In this document: one piece after another, positions 24,850-36,000 of the stretch | Layout of the letters: the number at the start of each line of letters is the position of its first letter | How positions within the stretch are numbered: the stretch's first letter is position 1 | Assembly (NCBI GenBank): GCA_029255685.2 | Contig: CM055313.2 | Coordinates: 73,386,641-73,450,640, forward strand | Source: Silene conica | Taxonomy: Eukaryota > Streptophyta > Magnoliopsida > Caryophyllales > Caryophyllaceae | DNA: 64,000 nt | Direction: 5' to 3' | Notes under the pieces: model-generated | Seen by the model: the letters and a program-made list of their open reading frames with translations, nothing else | What the model was told of the DNA's origin: nothing | The model's database searches: none | Position numbers and translations under genes: made by a program

Positions 24850-25256
24850 CTTCTTCCATTTCGCAATTAGGTTTCTGTCAGCATATCCTTGGTCCAAGCA
24901 GAATTCATACAGCTCTTTCGAAATTTCATTTCTTCTATAATAGAGATCATAAATATATCTACTCTTCTGATGAGCAATTTTGAAAATGGGCCATAAAGTC
25001 TCACACTTTCTCTTTCCATCATGCGAGTCCATTTGAGCTACCAAATAATAACACAAGTGAGCATGTAATGCTAGGGCAAATTGTTTTGAGAGCAAACGAT
25101 TATGACAAGGATGATACAACAAAATGATTAAGTTAATGAAGAAAAGATTAATTCCATCAAACCTTCTCTCATCTTAGACTCGAGTTCCTGGAGTGTCGGA
25201 TCAATCAACTCCCATCCTTCAGGGAATTTGACCCGGTTTGTCCTTACCTTCGGCAT
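24850..25256 (-). pseudogene. BUD31: Captured BUD31 (G10) gene fragment, exons 1 and 2
   Basis: BUD31 is a small conserved spliceosome-associated protein, normally about 145 residues with a Cys-rich zinc-binding C-terminus. Exon 1 (25256-25163) encodes [20 protein letters not shown] and on to KMRE. Exon 2 (25037-24850) encodes [36 protein letters not shown] and LIAKWKK. Both splice donors (GT after 25163 and after 24850) and the TAG acceptor before 25037 are intact, and there is no stop, so about 94 residues of the N-terminal half are preserved. The Cys-rich half is missing. Retained introns show capture at DNA level. The fragment lies wholly inside CACTA-2 and is followed on the same strand by a Ulp1-like exon in matching phase. 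Confidence 0.9.
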
Positions 25257-25807
25257 TTACCTGAAATTCAGCGACAGAACCAACAATTCTGAGAAACTCA
25301 CAGTATAATGTAGGATATACACAAAAGAACATCTACATAAACTCCAAAACAGAGAATAATCATAAACGACTGATGATGAGCAATTGAGCAGCGACTACAT
25401 CACCTGTAGAATCACGTATTCACAAAACTAGAGTTACTGTATTTGGTTACCTCCGAAATATGAGTAAATTCTCAGTATCCAAACAGATTTCAATCCAAAA
25501 TAAATAATTCAGATTTGTAAATTAGAAAGCTGAAAACTTGTGATTGTGTGTGATGATTGCAGAATGAAGCAAAGGAAGCCAGTGATCTCAGTCGGGAGCA
25601 TAGTTTGATGGTGCAAAGGTCAGTGTTGCCTGGTTGTGATTGAAGAACACAGCATTAACACCCCATCTCGAACACCTTCTACTAATTCCTTCTACTTCAC
25701 TAATTCACTCAATTGGCCTCAAAATTTAAAATCCTTCACGCATTAACAATATAAGTGTAAGTTCTAATAGATAATCCAGACAATCAAAGTACAGTTACCA
25801 CCGATTA

Positions 25808-25893
25808 AAACCCCCAATTTAAACCCTAAACCCCCAATTTAAACCCTAAACCGCGTGTACCCCCAATTTAAACCCTAATTAAACCCCCAATTT
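25808..25893 (-). promoter_or_regulatory. Telo-box-like repeats upstream of captured BUD31
   Basis: Three copies of a CCCCCAATTTAAACCCTAA unit of about 20-30 bases. AAACCCTAA is the plant telo box, common upstream of translation and RNA-processing genes. The array is about 550 bases upstream of the BUD31 start, which suggests that promoter DNA was captured too. Function is inferred. Confidence 0.45.
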
Positions 25894-26015
25894 CAATTCG
25901 ATCGTTCAATCATCAGTTCGTGATTCATCAAAATAACAAAACAAATACAGAAAATAATCAATTTAACTAACAAAAATAATTAATTTAACTAAGAAAATTA
26001 CCTAATAAGAAGAAG

Positions 26016-26120
26016 GAATGAACTGATGAATGACGAACTGAATGAACGACGATGAATGACGAACTGAATGACGAACTGAATGAATTGATGAATGACGAAC
26101 TGAATGAACGACGATGAACA
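26016..26120 (+). repeat. Tandem GATGAATGACGAACTGAATGAACG-type repeat
   Basis: Imperfect short-unit tandem repeat (GAACTGAATGA, GACGATGAATGAC modules) inside CACTA-2. Confidence 0.85.
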
Positions 26121-26399
26121 GTAATTTAGTACGCGGGTCCGTTTGTTAATTGGAAGGAGACGATGAACTGCGCTGGTATATTGGTGCGTAATTTAGAGCG
26201 AGGTAATTTATGGTTTTTTTAATTTTATTGTGTACAGTGTAATTTTATTGATGAACTGTTGGTATATTGCTGGTATTTTTGGTGCGTAATTTTATTATGT
26301 ATGTAATTTTATTAGTTATTTTATATATATGTTTTATTATGTTTTAATTTGATGAGCGAGCGAGGGTTGTGTTTTAATTTGCGCGTAATTTTTCAACAA

Positions 26400-26635
26400 C
26401 AATTTACATCGGCTTAAATAAATAACTGATGTCCTTTATCAATTAAAGTACATGGGTTGTCATTTAGTCTGATGTGCATTAAAATCAATACTTATGGACA
26501 TAGGTTTGAAATAAAAACCGATGTCCTTTACTTTATAAGGACATCAGATTTTTGTAATAAACTGATGTGCAAATTAATTACATCAGATTTTTCAAAAATC
26601 TGATGTCCATTAACCGATGTCCTTAAGGGTTTCTG
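26400..26635 (+). repeat. CACTA-2 right subterminal repeats
   Basis: ACATCGG, CTGATGTCC and ACCGATGTCC motifs in both orientations up to the right terminal repeat, mirroring 22770-23300. Confidence 0.9.
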
Positions 26636-27212
26636 TAGTAGTGAATTATACATATCCGTCATGATTCCTCAACATGTGAAATAAGCATGTAAATCATATG
26701 AAACTTCATATTCACTAACTAAATCATGTATTTAGCATATGAAACAGATTTCCTAGCATATTCCTATACTCATACTTAATAATTTCATCACAATTTCAGA
26801 AACACAACAAATATTCACATAGTATGCTAATATAACAAAAATAGGCCGAGTATCTCATTATCGTCACCTCAAGCGCTTTAAGCTCCGGTTTCTTCTTCTA
26901 TAATGTAAGAATCCACCTCCGGATTGTCCAAGTCGACTACAAACAACACAAAAATACCGATTAGAAGCTTAAAAACGAGTCTAGGGCAAAACAGCCCGGA
27001 AATGAGATGAAGTGAATTGAAAAACGAAAATGATAGAAAGAACGAGAATCGCGAGAGGAATTCGAAAGTGAAAACGTTACCTTGATCCAAGTTGAGACGA
27101 GTTTTTAGATGATATTTTAAGAAGCTTGGAAATGTGTAAATATGGAGAAGTTATGTTACTGTAACTTTGTTTTTGGAGAAATGAAATAACGTTGAACGAG
27201 AATAGAAGGTAG

Positions 27213-27225
27213 TCCTTTATATTTG
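27213..27225 (-). promoter_or_regulatory. TATA-like box in S1
   Basis: On the minus strand AAATATAAAGGAC lies about 540 bases after the LTR start, a plausible U3 promoter. No expression evidence. Confidence 0.35.
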
Positions 27226-27766
27226 TTTTTGAGTCGGGTTTCCTATTTAATGAAACGGAAACCTTAAAACGGAAATACCAAGTGAAACACGATATCTTAA
27301 GATGAAATAAATCTTAAGACGGAACTTAACGGAATTTCTTAAAATATAAATTACAAAATATATAAAATATTTTTAAATTCCGAAAATCACTTTAAATTAT
27401 TAAAATATACTTTTACGAAAATACGGGATTTTGAGTCGGAAATGTCTCGGAATTCATTTAATGAGTCGGGATGACTCGGATTTGGCTAACTAAGACAGAA
27501 ATAACATCTCAAGTCTATTATTACTCAAGATGGAACTCATTTTACAAATAAACCACAATTCATGAAATTATCCTTGTCATTTTTTGAAAATTAAAATCGA
27601 AACTTAAAAATTATAAATCTCGAAACATCATTTGAAACTAATATGCTTAGTAATGAAGTATTCATATTAGTAAAATATATTTACGAAATTTCATGAAATC
27701 TAAATTATTCTCGAAATTAAATTAAATCTTTAAATTTTATAAAAAAGAAAGTATCGGGGTGTTACA

Positions 27767-28064
27767 ATATCCCTCTTGGGTGGTAACCCAGGTATCCCCT
27801 CCGGAAACACATCCCCAAACTCACTTTCCACAGGAATACTCTCAGCCAAAAACTCCTCCACTTTGGTATCCCTCACATGACATAGAATTAAAGGACATCC
27901 CTTCCTGAAACAAGACTTCAGGGTTAAGACTGATATGATCTTAACCTAGGTCTCACTAAAAGCCCTTATAGGACACTTTGACTCCCTTCGGTCCCTTCAT
28001 GGTCACTTTCTACTGAAACAATCAATTGTAGCCTTATACTTACTCAACCAATCCATCAAAACTA
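27767..28064 (-). pseudogene. Ty3/gypsy pol fragment: protease-RT linker
   Basis: On the minus strand the fragment opens with the MDWLSKYKATIDC motif that follows gypsy protease, shifts frame by a lost base after FSRK, reads KGPKGVKVSYKGF then a stop, and continues to EFGDVFPEGIPGLPPKRDI, the motif just before the reverse transcriptase core. At 27766 S1 interrupts it. At its other end Element 3 begins. The 4-base duplication ACTA (28061-28064 and 52991-52994) marks that junction. It is the middle piece of the gypsy element whose protease is at 52991-53400. Confidence 0.88.
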
Positions 28065-29285
28065 TGTAATACCCCGTATTTTAGCCTCGGTCAACGACAG
28101 TCAAACCGTGTTTTATACAAGTATATCAAAAGGAATGTTTATAAAGTATTTTACGTAAACTGTTATTATTTTATAAATCGTATTTCTACGATTATTTCGT
28201 ATTTCATAACCATGTTATATTTGACGTTTATTCTTAAAAGGATATTTCATTTGTATTTCTTTAATTTTGATAATATATTTATAATTAAATATAATTCCTA
28301 TTCTATATTTAATTCTCATTTTATTTGTTTTTATTATTTAAGTCGTAATTATATTTACATTCTAATTTTTATATAAATTCGTTTGCAAGTACTAATAGTT
28401 TTATATTATGATAATTAATTAATATTTACTATTATTAAGTAACATAATTTAATTAGTATAAGCATTTATATGTTTCGTAAATTTTAAGTTATGAGTTTCG
28501 TTCATGAGTTAAAACTACGGGTGAGAACGGGATTACAGATGGAGGCGTGACGGGCTTGGTTTGATATTGTATGTGTATGCGGGATTAGAATAACGTTTTA
28601 TAAAACCCTAGTTTTTAAAACTCAAGCCATCCATCGACAACTCACCATACAAACCCTAAACACCACCCACTCTTAATCTACCTCCATCACCTCGTAAAAC
28701 CCTAATCACCTCACCTTTTCATCTGTCTCCTATCCCGTCTACTCCTAAAGACAAGAGTGGCCTGTGTAATACCCGTAAAATCCGTCAATAAAATAAAATG
28801 AGAAATTTATTGATTAAACAAGTATCGCTTAATAGAGACACGTAAAACCGTCGCATGCATCGTTTTCCGTGCATCGTTTTCCGTCACAAAATCGTTGACC
28901 AATGCATGTCTAGACATGTGGACCACTGCATGCCTAGACATTTGGCTTATGCATTAGGACACTTGTCTAGACATGCAAAGTTCCCTTTCCCTCTTTGTTT
29001 CCCCCTTTCCCACACCACTTTCAACCCTCCCTACCAGATTTCATTCTTCATTCTCCCACACACACACACAAATAAATATAGAGTAAAGAAGAGAGAATAA
29101 GAAGGAGAAGAAGAAAAGGGTTGTAAGGAAGGAGGAAATTGCCATTTCTTGAAGTTCTACACTAAGTAAGCTCTTATGAACCCTTCAAATCGGATTGTAT
29201 AACCTTTTATCATGCATTCACATATCACTTAACATCTAAACTTGAACATATGAATCTACAACCACTAGTACAAAAACCCTCTATT

Positions 29286-29670
29286 GCGTCAGTTCTAGAT
29301 GCCCAATTGCGTCAGTTCTAGTCTGACGTATATCGAGGGGTCGTTTATTGATACGTCAGTTTTAAAACTGACGCAAAAAGTTATCATTTGCGTCAGTTGT
29401 TGTACAAGAACTGACGCAAAAGGGGCACTATTTGCGTCAGTTGTGGTAAAAGAACTGATGCAAATAGTGTAGGAACTGACGCAAATAGTATAGTATATGC
29501 GTCAGTTATTGTTTAGAACCGACTCTTTTGCTCTTTTTTTGCATCAGTTTCTCTGTAACTGACGCAAATAGTGTAGTATATGCGTCAAAATTATTGTTTA
29601 TAACCGACTCTTTTGCTCTTATTTTTTGCGTCGGTTATTTCTTAGAACTGATGCTTTTGCTCTTATGTTT
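29286..29670 (+). repeat. CACTA-1 left subterminal repeats
   Basis: About a dozen TGCGTCAGTT/AACTGACGCA motifs in both orientations, many as inverted pairs around short spacers. Confidence 0.9.
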
Positions 29671-30007
29671 TTTTTTTAAAAATATAAAATTTCACTACCG
29701 AAATTTCGGCAGCACCACCCATAAAACTGATACCCAAAAATTTAAAACCACCTACACTAAGATATACAACCAAAGGACATTACATTTCATTTGATCAACA
29801 TTCCAAATACAATCTTAAGTACAAATAATCCCACAAATTTCCTTCCAAAAATGTTAATTGTTTGTAATATATCCGAGAACGGCTTAGGTATTCAACATAC
29901 ATACTTGAGATCTCTTGAAGAATAGAGATCACTAGATTCAGCGATTTAGAGCAAGCATACGTAAATCTGCTGACAATGAATCCATAGCATGTGTAGAAAC
30001 CACTTAC

Positions 30008-30933
30008 TGGCTCAGTTGCACCAGGACACATTTTCTCCAGCTGTAACATCACAAAGTTAACTGCATATTTAACCGATAGCTTCTCTATATCATAGGCACA
30101 CCTCCAGGCAACCATGTAGACAAGAGCGGGATGACCAGTAGCCTTGTGGAGATTAAGAAAATATCCACATGCGAAGGAAGAGGGGGCCACCATTCCTAAC
30201 AACTCAGCATCTGGCCAAAATACATTTGAAAATCTCAGAGCAATCTTATTTTCATTTCCAACATCAAGGTCCGAAATAGCATTCATCTTCCAATCTGGTA
30301 ACTTCTGCGAAAATTCGATCAAGTTGGCTTTCAAAATCCCAATGGGCACTGTAATGATGGCCACATCAGCTGTAAAATCTGAGCCGTCATATACTGTCAC
30401 CTTCACCTTATCAAACTCATTGGATATCTTCGTAACCCTAGTTGTCCATTGCGAATAATGGCGAAAAAAATTCAGATAGTTTGCAAAAATTAGTGTGCCA
30501 GTTCTGAACTATAAGCCAATAAACACAGTTTAACAAGTGTCTTAACCAATTGCAAATATGTAGAAAGGCAGGGTGTTTCACAAAATTATCCTGGGCCTAG
30601 CTCTTATAAAAGTTATAGATTTTTTTGACAATTAGATTACTTTAGATTAGTTAGTAAAGGGACGGAAAAAATAACTACGAAAAATCGAAAATTAATAATA
30701 AACAAACTGATTAATCCTAATTTTACAAATTTGCGATTGAAAAGGTTCAGATTGATAAACAAACTGCCGACCACTTTAATTTTCCTTAATAATTGGTGCA
30801 TATAGGAAAAACGCTTGCAAGAGTTGATAAGGTACCTGTGATTCAATCGTATGTCAACATCCTTGGCTAGGGTATTAATTAGAGGATAATAACCTTGTGT
30901 CATGAGACCATGACCCCTAGAGAGAACTTGCTC
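30008..30933 (-). pseudogene. PAO: Captured polyamine oxidase fragment, two exons
   Basis: Polyamine oxidases are FAD enzymes; this matches the plant peroxisomal PAO2-4 type. Exon A (30933-30836) encodes [15 protein letters not shown] and [12 protein letters not shown] after a TGTGCAG acceptor and before a GT donor. Exon B (30437-30008) starts in the matching phase and encodes KVTVYDG, ADVAIITVPIGILKANLIEF, VGNENKIALRF, PSSFACGYFLNLHKATGHP and ends at GAGCCA before a GTAAGT donor. Together they are about 176 residues of the mid-region with no stop. The N-terminal FAD motif and the C-terminus with its targeting signal are missing, so no enzyme can be made. Introns are retained, so capture was from DNA. 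Upstream on the same strand lie the peroxidase exons. Confidence 0.9.
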
Positions 30934-31769
30934 CTGCACACAGCAATCACGTCACCAATCTTGAACAAAATGCGAAACTCATCTACTTGACTTAGATAGT
31001 TGCGAATTTGCGATGAGCATACGATGCCATCTCATGTAACTAGTTGCCTTTTCGGACACTAAAAGCTAACAACACAATCGGACAATATAGTACAATCTGA
31101 CCAAAGTCGAGCTGCTGCCCAAAAAGTCTTAATAGAAGCTAAGTAGTAGATCTTTCACACATCAAGCAATAAGACCGACCATAAAACGTCACACCCTATT
31201 AGGGTATCTGCTGTGTTGCCACATGCCCTATTAAAGGATGCCTGAATAAGTGTCTTCTTCAAACAATCTCAAATGAAAATGTGTTTCGTGGATCCCTATT
31301 AGGGTATCATGTCAGCATCAGCAGCAAACCAAGCTTATATTCTACATAAGTACCATTGTAAAACTTCATGCGCAAGTCCATCTTGTCTGCGCAAGTAACA
31401 CATCAGAAAAAAGTGCAAGTGTGGCACACAACATTTGTTTCAAACGAGCCTGCTATCAGCGCTGAAATCAGAAAAAAAAAAAAGAAAAAAAAAACAGCCC
31501 TAAAAAGAGTATTTCTTCAATGCTAAATAAAGATAGCACAACCTACATATATCCAATGCCCAAAATGGCGCCTTTCAATTCGAGTCTTAGCCAAAGTCCA
31601 AATCAATACTCACTTCATAACTTGTTTGGAAATAATCACCAGAAATGGTATAATATGAAAATGTGTGCCAAAGTAGTTATATATGTAACATATATAGCGA
31701 TCCCGATGACTAGTTTTGAAGTGAAAGTTAATTAGCAATGAAAAAAGTAGTAAATTGCATAAATTCGAT

Positions 31770-32185
31770 AAACATGATAAAGCTTTGAGTTGGTTATAGT
31801 TGAAGTGAGCATGAGGTAAGTGACCCTTAACACTTGCTTTCCTAGAGATCCTACCATCTCTTCTCCCTAATTCTAGTTTATATTTCGGTCCTCCACTCTG
31901 CACCCAACACTATTTATTAACCATTTATGCAATTCAATAATACTTCTATGCTAAAAAAGTAAAAATTACGGAGTATCAAAACATTACCAGAACAATGACA
32001 TCCCTGGTAGCCAAGGCCAATATATCAGCACAAGAAACCCTATTTTTACATTCAGAAACACTATCAACGGCTGTTTTCGCTCTCACTACAGTGTCAAACC
32101 CGTCTCTGGCCAGAGAAAGGTCATCCAGTGCATCCTTCTCAGCATTCTCATTAGGAGATGCTATCATTACAGAAGCATCACATCC
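31770..32185 (-). pseudogene. Captured class III peroxidase fragment, exon 2 and part of exon 3
   Basis: Class III (secretory, heme) plant peroxidase. Exon 2 (32185-31988) starts [10 protein letters not shown] after a TTCAG acceptor, reads [20 protein letters not shown] and [20 protein letters not shown], and ends at a GT donor. Length and boundaries fit the conserved exon 2 of this family. After a short intron, exon 3 begins at 31897 with SGGPKYKLELGRRDGRIS and decays after about 40 residues near 31770. The distal-His exon 1 and the proximal-His region are missing. No stop interrupts the two exons. Confidence 0.9.
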
Positions 32186-32817
32186 CTGAATACATAGTTA
32201 TATACATTTATACCCACATCCATGATTTCGCAACTAAAAACAACTCAAATGATAATCATTGAAAAGAAAAGAAATTTTGCAAGTAAACTGATTTCGTCAA
32301 GGCGACGGTATTGGCGAATCAAGGCACGGTATTGGCAAATCTGATTTCGTTAAACAACATTCAGTAAAAGAAATTTTGGAAGTACTCTAATCTACCCAAC
32401 TTTAATGAAGGTGAGTAATAGATCAGTTAGGCTAATTAAAATAGAAAACCCCCAATTTGACTTAACCCTAACCCTAAAAAAATTGTAGATTTACATTCAA
32501 TTCATACTAAAAAATCAATTACTACACAAAATTGTATGTAAACAACAATAATAAGACTTATTAAAAGAACTTACAAAAAAAATTAAGTAAAAAGCATACC
32601 AATATAAAATTAAGAATTAGATGAGTAGAAGAGTGAGACGGAGACGGCGACGGAGACGGTGGCGAGGCGCCAGTGGGTCGGCGGTAGGTCGTTGGTGTGG
32701 TGTGGTGTGGTGTGGTGTGGTAGGGTGTCCATTGGAATGAGGCGTTAATTTTTGGTTGAACAAGAATGAAAGGGGAAGGGCGTGTATTGTTTAATACGGG
32801 AATGTCAAAACTCAAAT

Positions 32818-33050
32818 GCATCGGTTCCTAATATAACTGATGTATTAAAATACATCGGTTTTGCTGAAAACTGATGTATTTGATCAAATACATCAGTTTT
32901 GTTGAGAACTGACGCATTAAATACTTCAGTTTTTTTCAAGAACCGACGCAAAAAGCCTGATTATAAGGCAAAAATTAGGCTCCCGCCAAAATTAAGTACT
33001 TTTTGCGTCAGTTTTGCTAGAACCGACGTAAATCACTTGACGCAATAGGG
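32818..33050 (+). repeat. CACTA-1 right subterminal repeats
   Basis: TACATCRGTTTT and GCGTCAGTTTT motifs in both orientations up to the right terminal repeat. The mix of ACATCGG-like and GCGTCAG-like motifs is more varied than at the left end. Confidence 0.85.
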
Positions 33051-36000
33051 GATTTTTGTACTAGTGAACCATGCATGCAAAGGATTGAATCTAGTAAAAA
33101 CCACTAATTTGTCAAAAACGTAGCATGCATGTAGTAGGTCCGAAATCACATGTTAAAATGAGTATTTTCAGAAGATAAAAATTTGGGACCTTCCTTAAGT
33201 TGTTATAAAAACACTCACCAAAAATTAGAACGTTTGCATGTACCGTTTAGAAATGAAAAATCATATACTATAGCATGTTTTCTGTTTAACCGAATCACTA
33301 GATCTCACTTAAAGAGTCATCAAACCATATTTATAAAATGAATCAGTGTCTCATATTTTAATATGTTAAACTACTATGAGTCTAGATGATAATAGGTTTT
33401 TGAATCAACTCGTTTTGATTTGTTAAGAAGGATTTATGGTATAAAACATTTTATGAATCAGTTTCTGACCACTGTTATTAAAACGAGATTTTAGATCTGA
33501 TAAACCCATTTTTGAGACAATATGCACGGCTAACAATATGTTATAGACTCATAGAGGAATCTAATAAAACTGATCTTGCATAAAACTATGATGTTTTGAA
33601 TTTATTATGATTTTTACAAGTTTCTGTTGTGTTCTGGAAAAATGTTTTAATTAGTCTTACTTGTTAAAAACTTACATTTCCATAAAAGGGTAATTTAGCT
33701 ATACTTATAAAAATAATCACTAACCTATCTCTTCACATGTTAAAGTTTAATGAATGTAAAGTGTAGTAGGCTTTCATTTCGACAAGGTTCGACACGTTAA
33801 GAGTATTTACCACCCTGTAACTTTTTAAGACTCGCCTTTGGATCAACTTTGGTATACTGTAACTTTGGACCCCTTAAACACGTTTTTAGACTCTGACCAC
33901 TCAGACATTAAAGATGGAGGACTCACTAAGGAACCAAACCCCACTAATTTAACCTTAAAACGTTAAGTAACGAAGGAGATACGACGATTTAACGTTTCTG
34001 CTCTGAATCTGTAAAACCGAGAAGAATAGAAGATATTGCATAATTTATGACAAGTAGCTATGTAATGATCGGACATATAAGTAACTATAATTTTAAATAT
34101 ATATTGCAGAGTCGGGATTCATAGAAGAGGCTCTCTAACCATTAATTGCTCGTAAGGTAAGGGAAACGCTTATCCGTACACTCTTATTAAACCGTTACGA
34201 TTTATTACTATCTTGCATGTTAAGACTTTTGGGTTATATTGAAATATTTATATTGGTTGAATTTATTTTACAAAATGGTTATCGATAAAGGTTTGGTTGT
34301 TTTGATCTCTTGAAACGGGATTGTGTTTAATATGGAAAGAAGTGCTTTATGATTTTAAAAGTTTTGGGAACCAAAACCGTTTTGCTTTTCTACACGCTTA
34401 TGATGAATTATCAAATTTGAAGGAAATATCTTGGTTATTTGGAAATGGATTCGCATGTTGGTTTGAAACGGTTTTGGTAGAGGGGTAGGTTGTTCCATAA
34501 TAAGGGACTTCCTATAAAGAGCTTCTGATGGGGGTTAGTTGATCGAGACCCCGTCCTCTTATCTTCCTCTTTGGGGTTGGCCCTTAGAGGGGTGTGCACA
34601 CTCGGGATTCTAGGACACTTTAGTACATGATTTGGCGAACCTCGTCTTATCAGGTTTAGGGCGAGGAGATCCTCTTCATACGGCCTCTATCCAAGTATAT
34701 ACCGACATTGAAAATTGTTGGAAAGAAATGTTTTCTTTGGTTTGGAATTATCTTGAAAGGTTGGATATGGATTTGAATCTTTTCGAACACTTATGTTATA
34801 CTTAATCATTTTAGAATATTTATCTGCCTTCAATTAACAGTGGCTATTCTGATACTCTGTTTTATATGTTTCGAAACACCTTTGTTACACATTATTGAAA
34901 AATGTCTTTTAAGTTATGATTTCATATTCCGTTTATTCTTTATTCGGATTGTTTACCTTACTCAACATTATTGTTGACCCTTTTATTTGTTCTGTCTTTG
35001 TTTGGACCTGCGGTGATCACAAATTGTATGAGCAGATCGTGTGACAGGTACTCATGGGAATTAGTCGTGGGATGTACAGGAGAGCGCGCTTAATGTTTCA
35101 ACCGAAAACGAATGCTTTGAGACTTTATCTTTCTTTTTGGACCGTTGAACTTTATTTCCGCTTCCGCAAACTTTTAATTTGGTTGTAATCGGATTTTATC
35201 CTTTGGATTTTAAATTACATTAGACAACTACCTATTTTATTTCATGTCTAGGTACTACTACCATATTTGGTTAAATTGTGACACACCCATGATCCGAATT
35301 TTACTTGAAAACCTTATTTACTAATGAAGAGGATTATGGGGGTGTTACAGCCTGTCTTGGGGTTAAAGAGGAAGCAAAGGAGGAAGAAAGACGCCTTGAT
35401 ATCAGCCCTAACCATCGTTTCATTTCTTTGCGCAACGGAGTTTTCGTAAGTAACTTATGGTACCTTTTTCATGTCGTTTACCTGAGTATTATAGTGATAC
35501 GTAATCTCTGTAGCATGTACAATATGCTTATCATCTTTAAACCACCTTGGGACCACCGTGACCGCTACGACAACCCCATTTATGTCGACAGTAGCAATAA
35601 CGTAACCATACTCTGTTTCGTCTTTAGTTCGTATTTCAGGTGCGGTTTTGGGTTGTGTTTTAGTATGAGTTGATGGGTTATGGTAGGGGGATGTTGATAG
35701 TCTAGGTTTGTGGTTGTGGGGTGGTGTTTGGGTGGCCGGAGAACCTTGTGTCGACAGTGGTGGTGGCGACAGGAAACAGGCCATACACGTGAGTGTCAGC
35801 GTCCTTTAGGTGGGTGTTTCAGAGGGTTGTGGTTGTGTCGAGGCCTGGTGGTTGCCACCAGGGGAGTCAGGGGAGGCGAGATGTGTCGAGGGTGAAGACT
35901 GGTGGTGGTCTGGGTCGTGGTATTGGTGGAAGGAGACGGGTTTACAGTGGGTGTTAAACACGGTGTAAAAGAAGGGTGAGGGGCGTGTTCAGCAGTTGTT

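Larger units (their letters stand above)
22747..26643 (-). mobile_element. CACTA-2: gene-capturing CACTA transposon
   Basis: Terminal inverted repeats of about 30 bases beginning CACTACTACAGAAA differ at one position, and a 3-base duplication AAT flanks both ends (22744-22746, 26644-26646). Subterminal regions carry many copies of GATGTCC/ACATCGG in both orientations. It is 3.9 kb, lacks transposase, and carries exons of the splicing factor BUD31 and C-terminal exons of a Ulp1-like protease on the minus strand. It is therefore a non-autonomous Pack-CACTA, inserted in S1. Confidence 0.93.
20888..27766 (-). mobile_element. S1: probable solo LTR split by a CACTA element
   Basis: On the minus strand it starts TGTAACACCCC at 27766 and ends ATACGACA at 20888, about 2.98 kb once the CACTA insert (22747-26643 plus one AAT) is removed. 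The 3' part has the phrase CCCTGTGGGATTCGAGCC (about 20970-20950), familiar from the ends of long plant gypsy LTRs. No primer site, coding region or second LTR is present, so a solo LTR is the simplest reading. Flanking pentamers are ATACG and ATATC, so any target duplication is decayed. The gypsy frames on the two sides are not adjacent in a normal polyprotein: the RT core is missing between them. A composite of two elements is possible. Confidence 0.6.
29263..33066 (-). mobile_element. CACTA-1: Pack-CACTA with two captured host genes
   Basis: Terminal repeats CACTAGTACAAAAA... at 29263 and its complement ending at 33066, with duplication AAC on each side (29260-29262, 33067-33069). Subterminal GCGTCAGTT motifs are numerous at both ends. 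There is no transposase. On the minus strand it carries class III peroxidase exons followed by polyamine oxidase exons, with introns and intact splice sites. The element is 3.8 kb and inserted in S2. Confidence 0.94.
28765..35349 (+). mobile_element. S2: solo LTR inserted in Element 3's left LTR
   Basis: Starts TGTAATACCCGTAAAATCC, ends GGGTGTTACA, and is flanked by an exact 5-base duplication GCCTG (28760-28764, 35350-35354). The right LTR of Element 3 shows the empty site (GTGGCCTGTCTTGG near 50618). Without its CACTA insert it is about 2.78 kb with no internal region, so it is a solo LTR left by LTR-LTR recombination. It carries the same kind of TCAACA-TTAT-TGTTGA hairpin (34962-34977) as the other LTR families. 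Confidence 0.9.

Noticed and set aside
25808..25893. Interstitial telomere repeat
   Set aside because: AAACCCTAA appears once per longer unit, not as tandem TTTAGGG, so it fits telo-box-like repeats and not a telomere relic.
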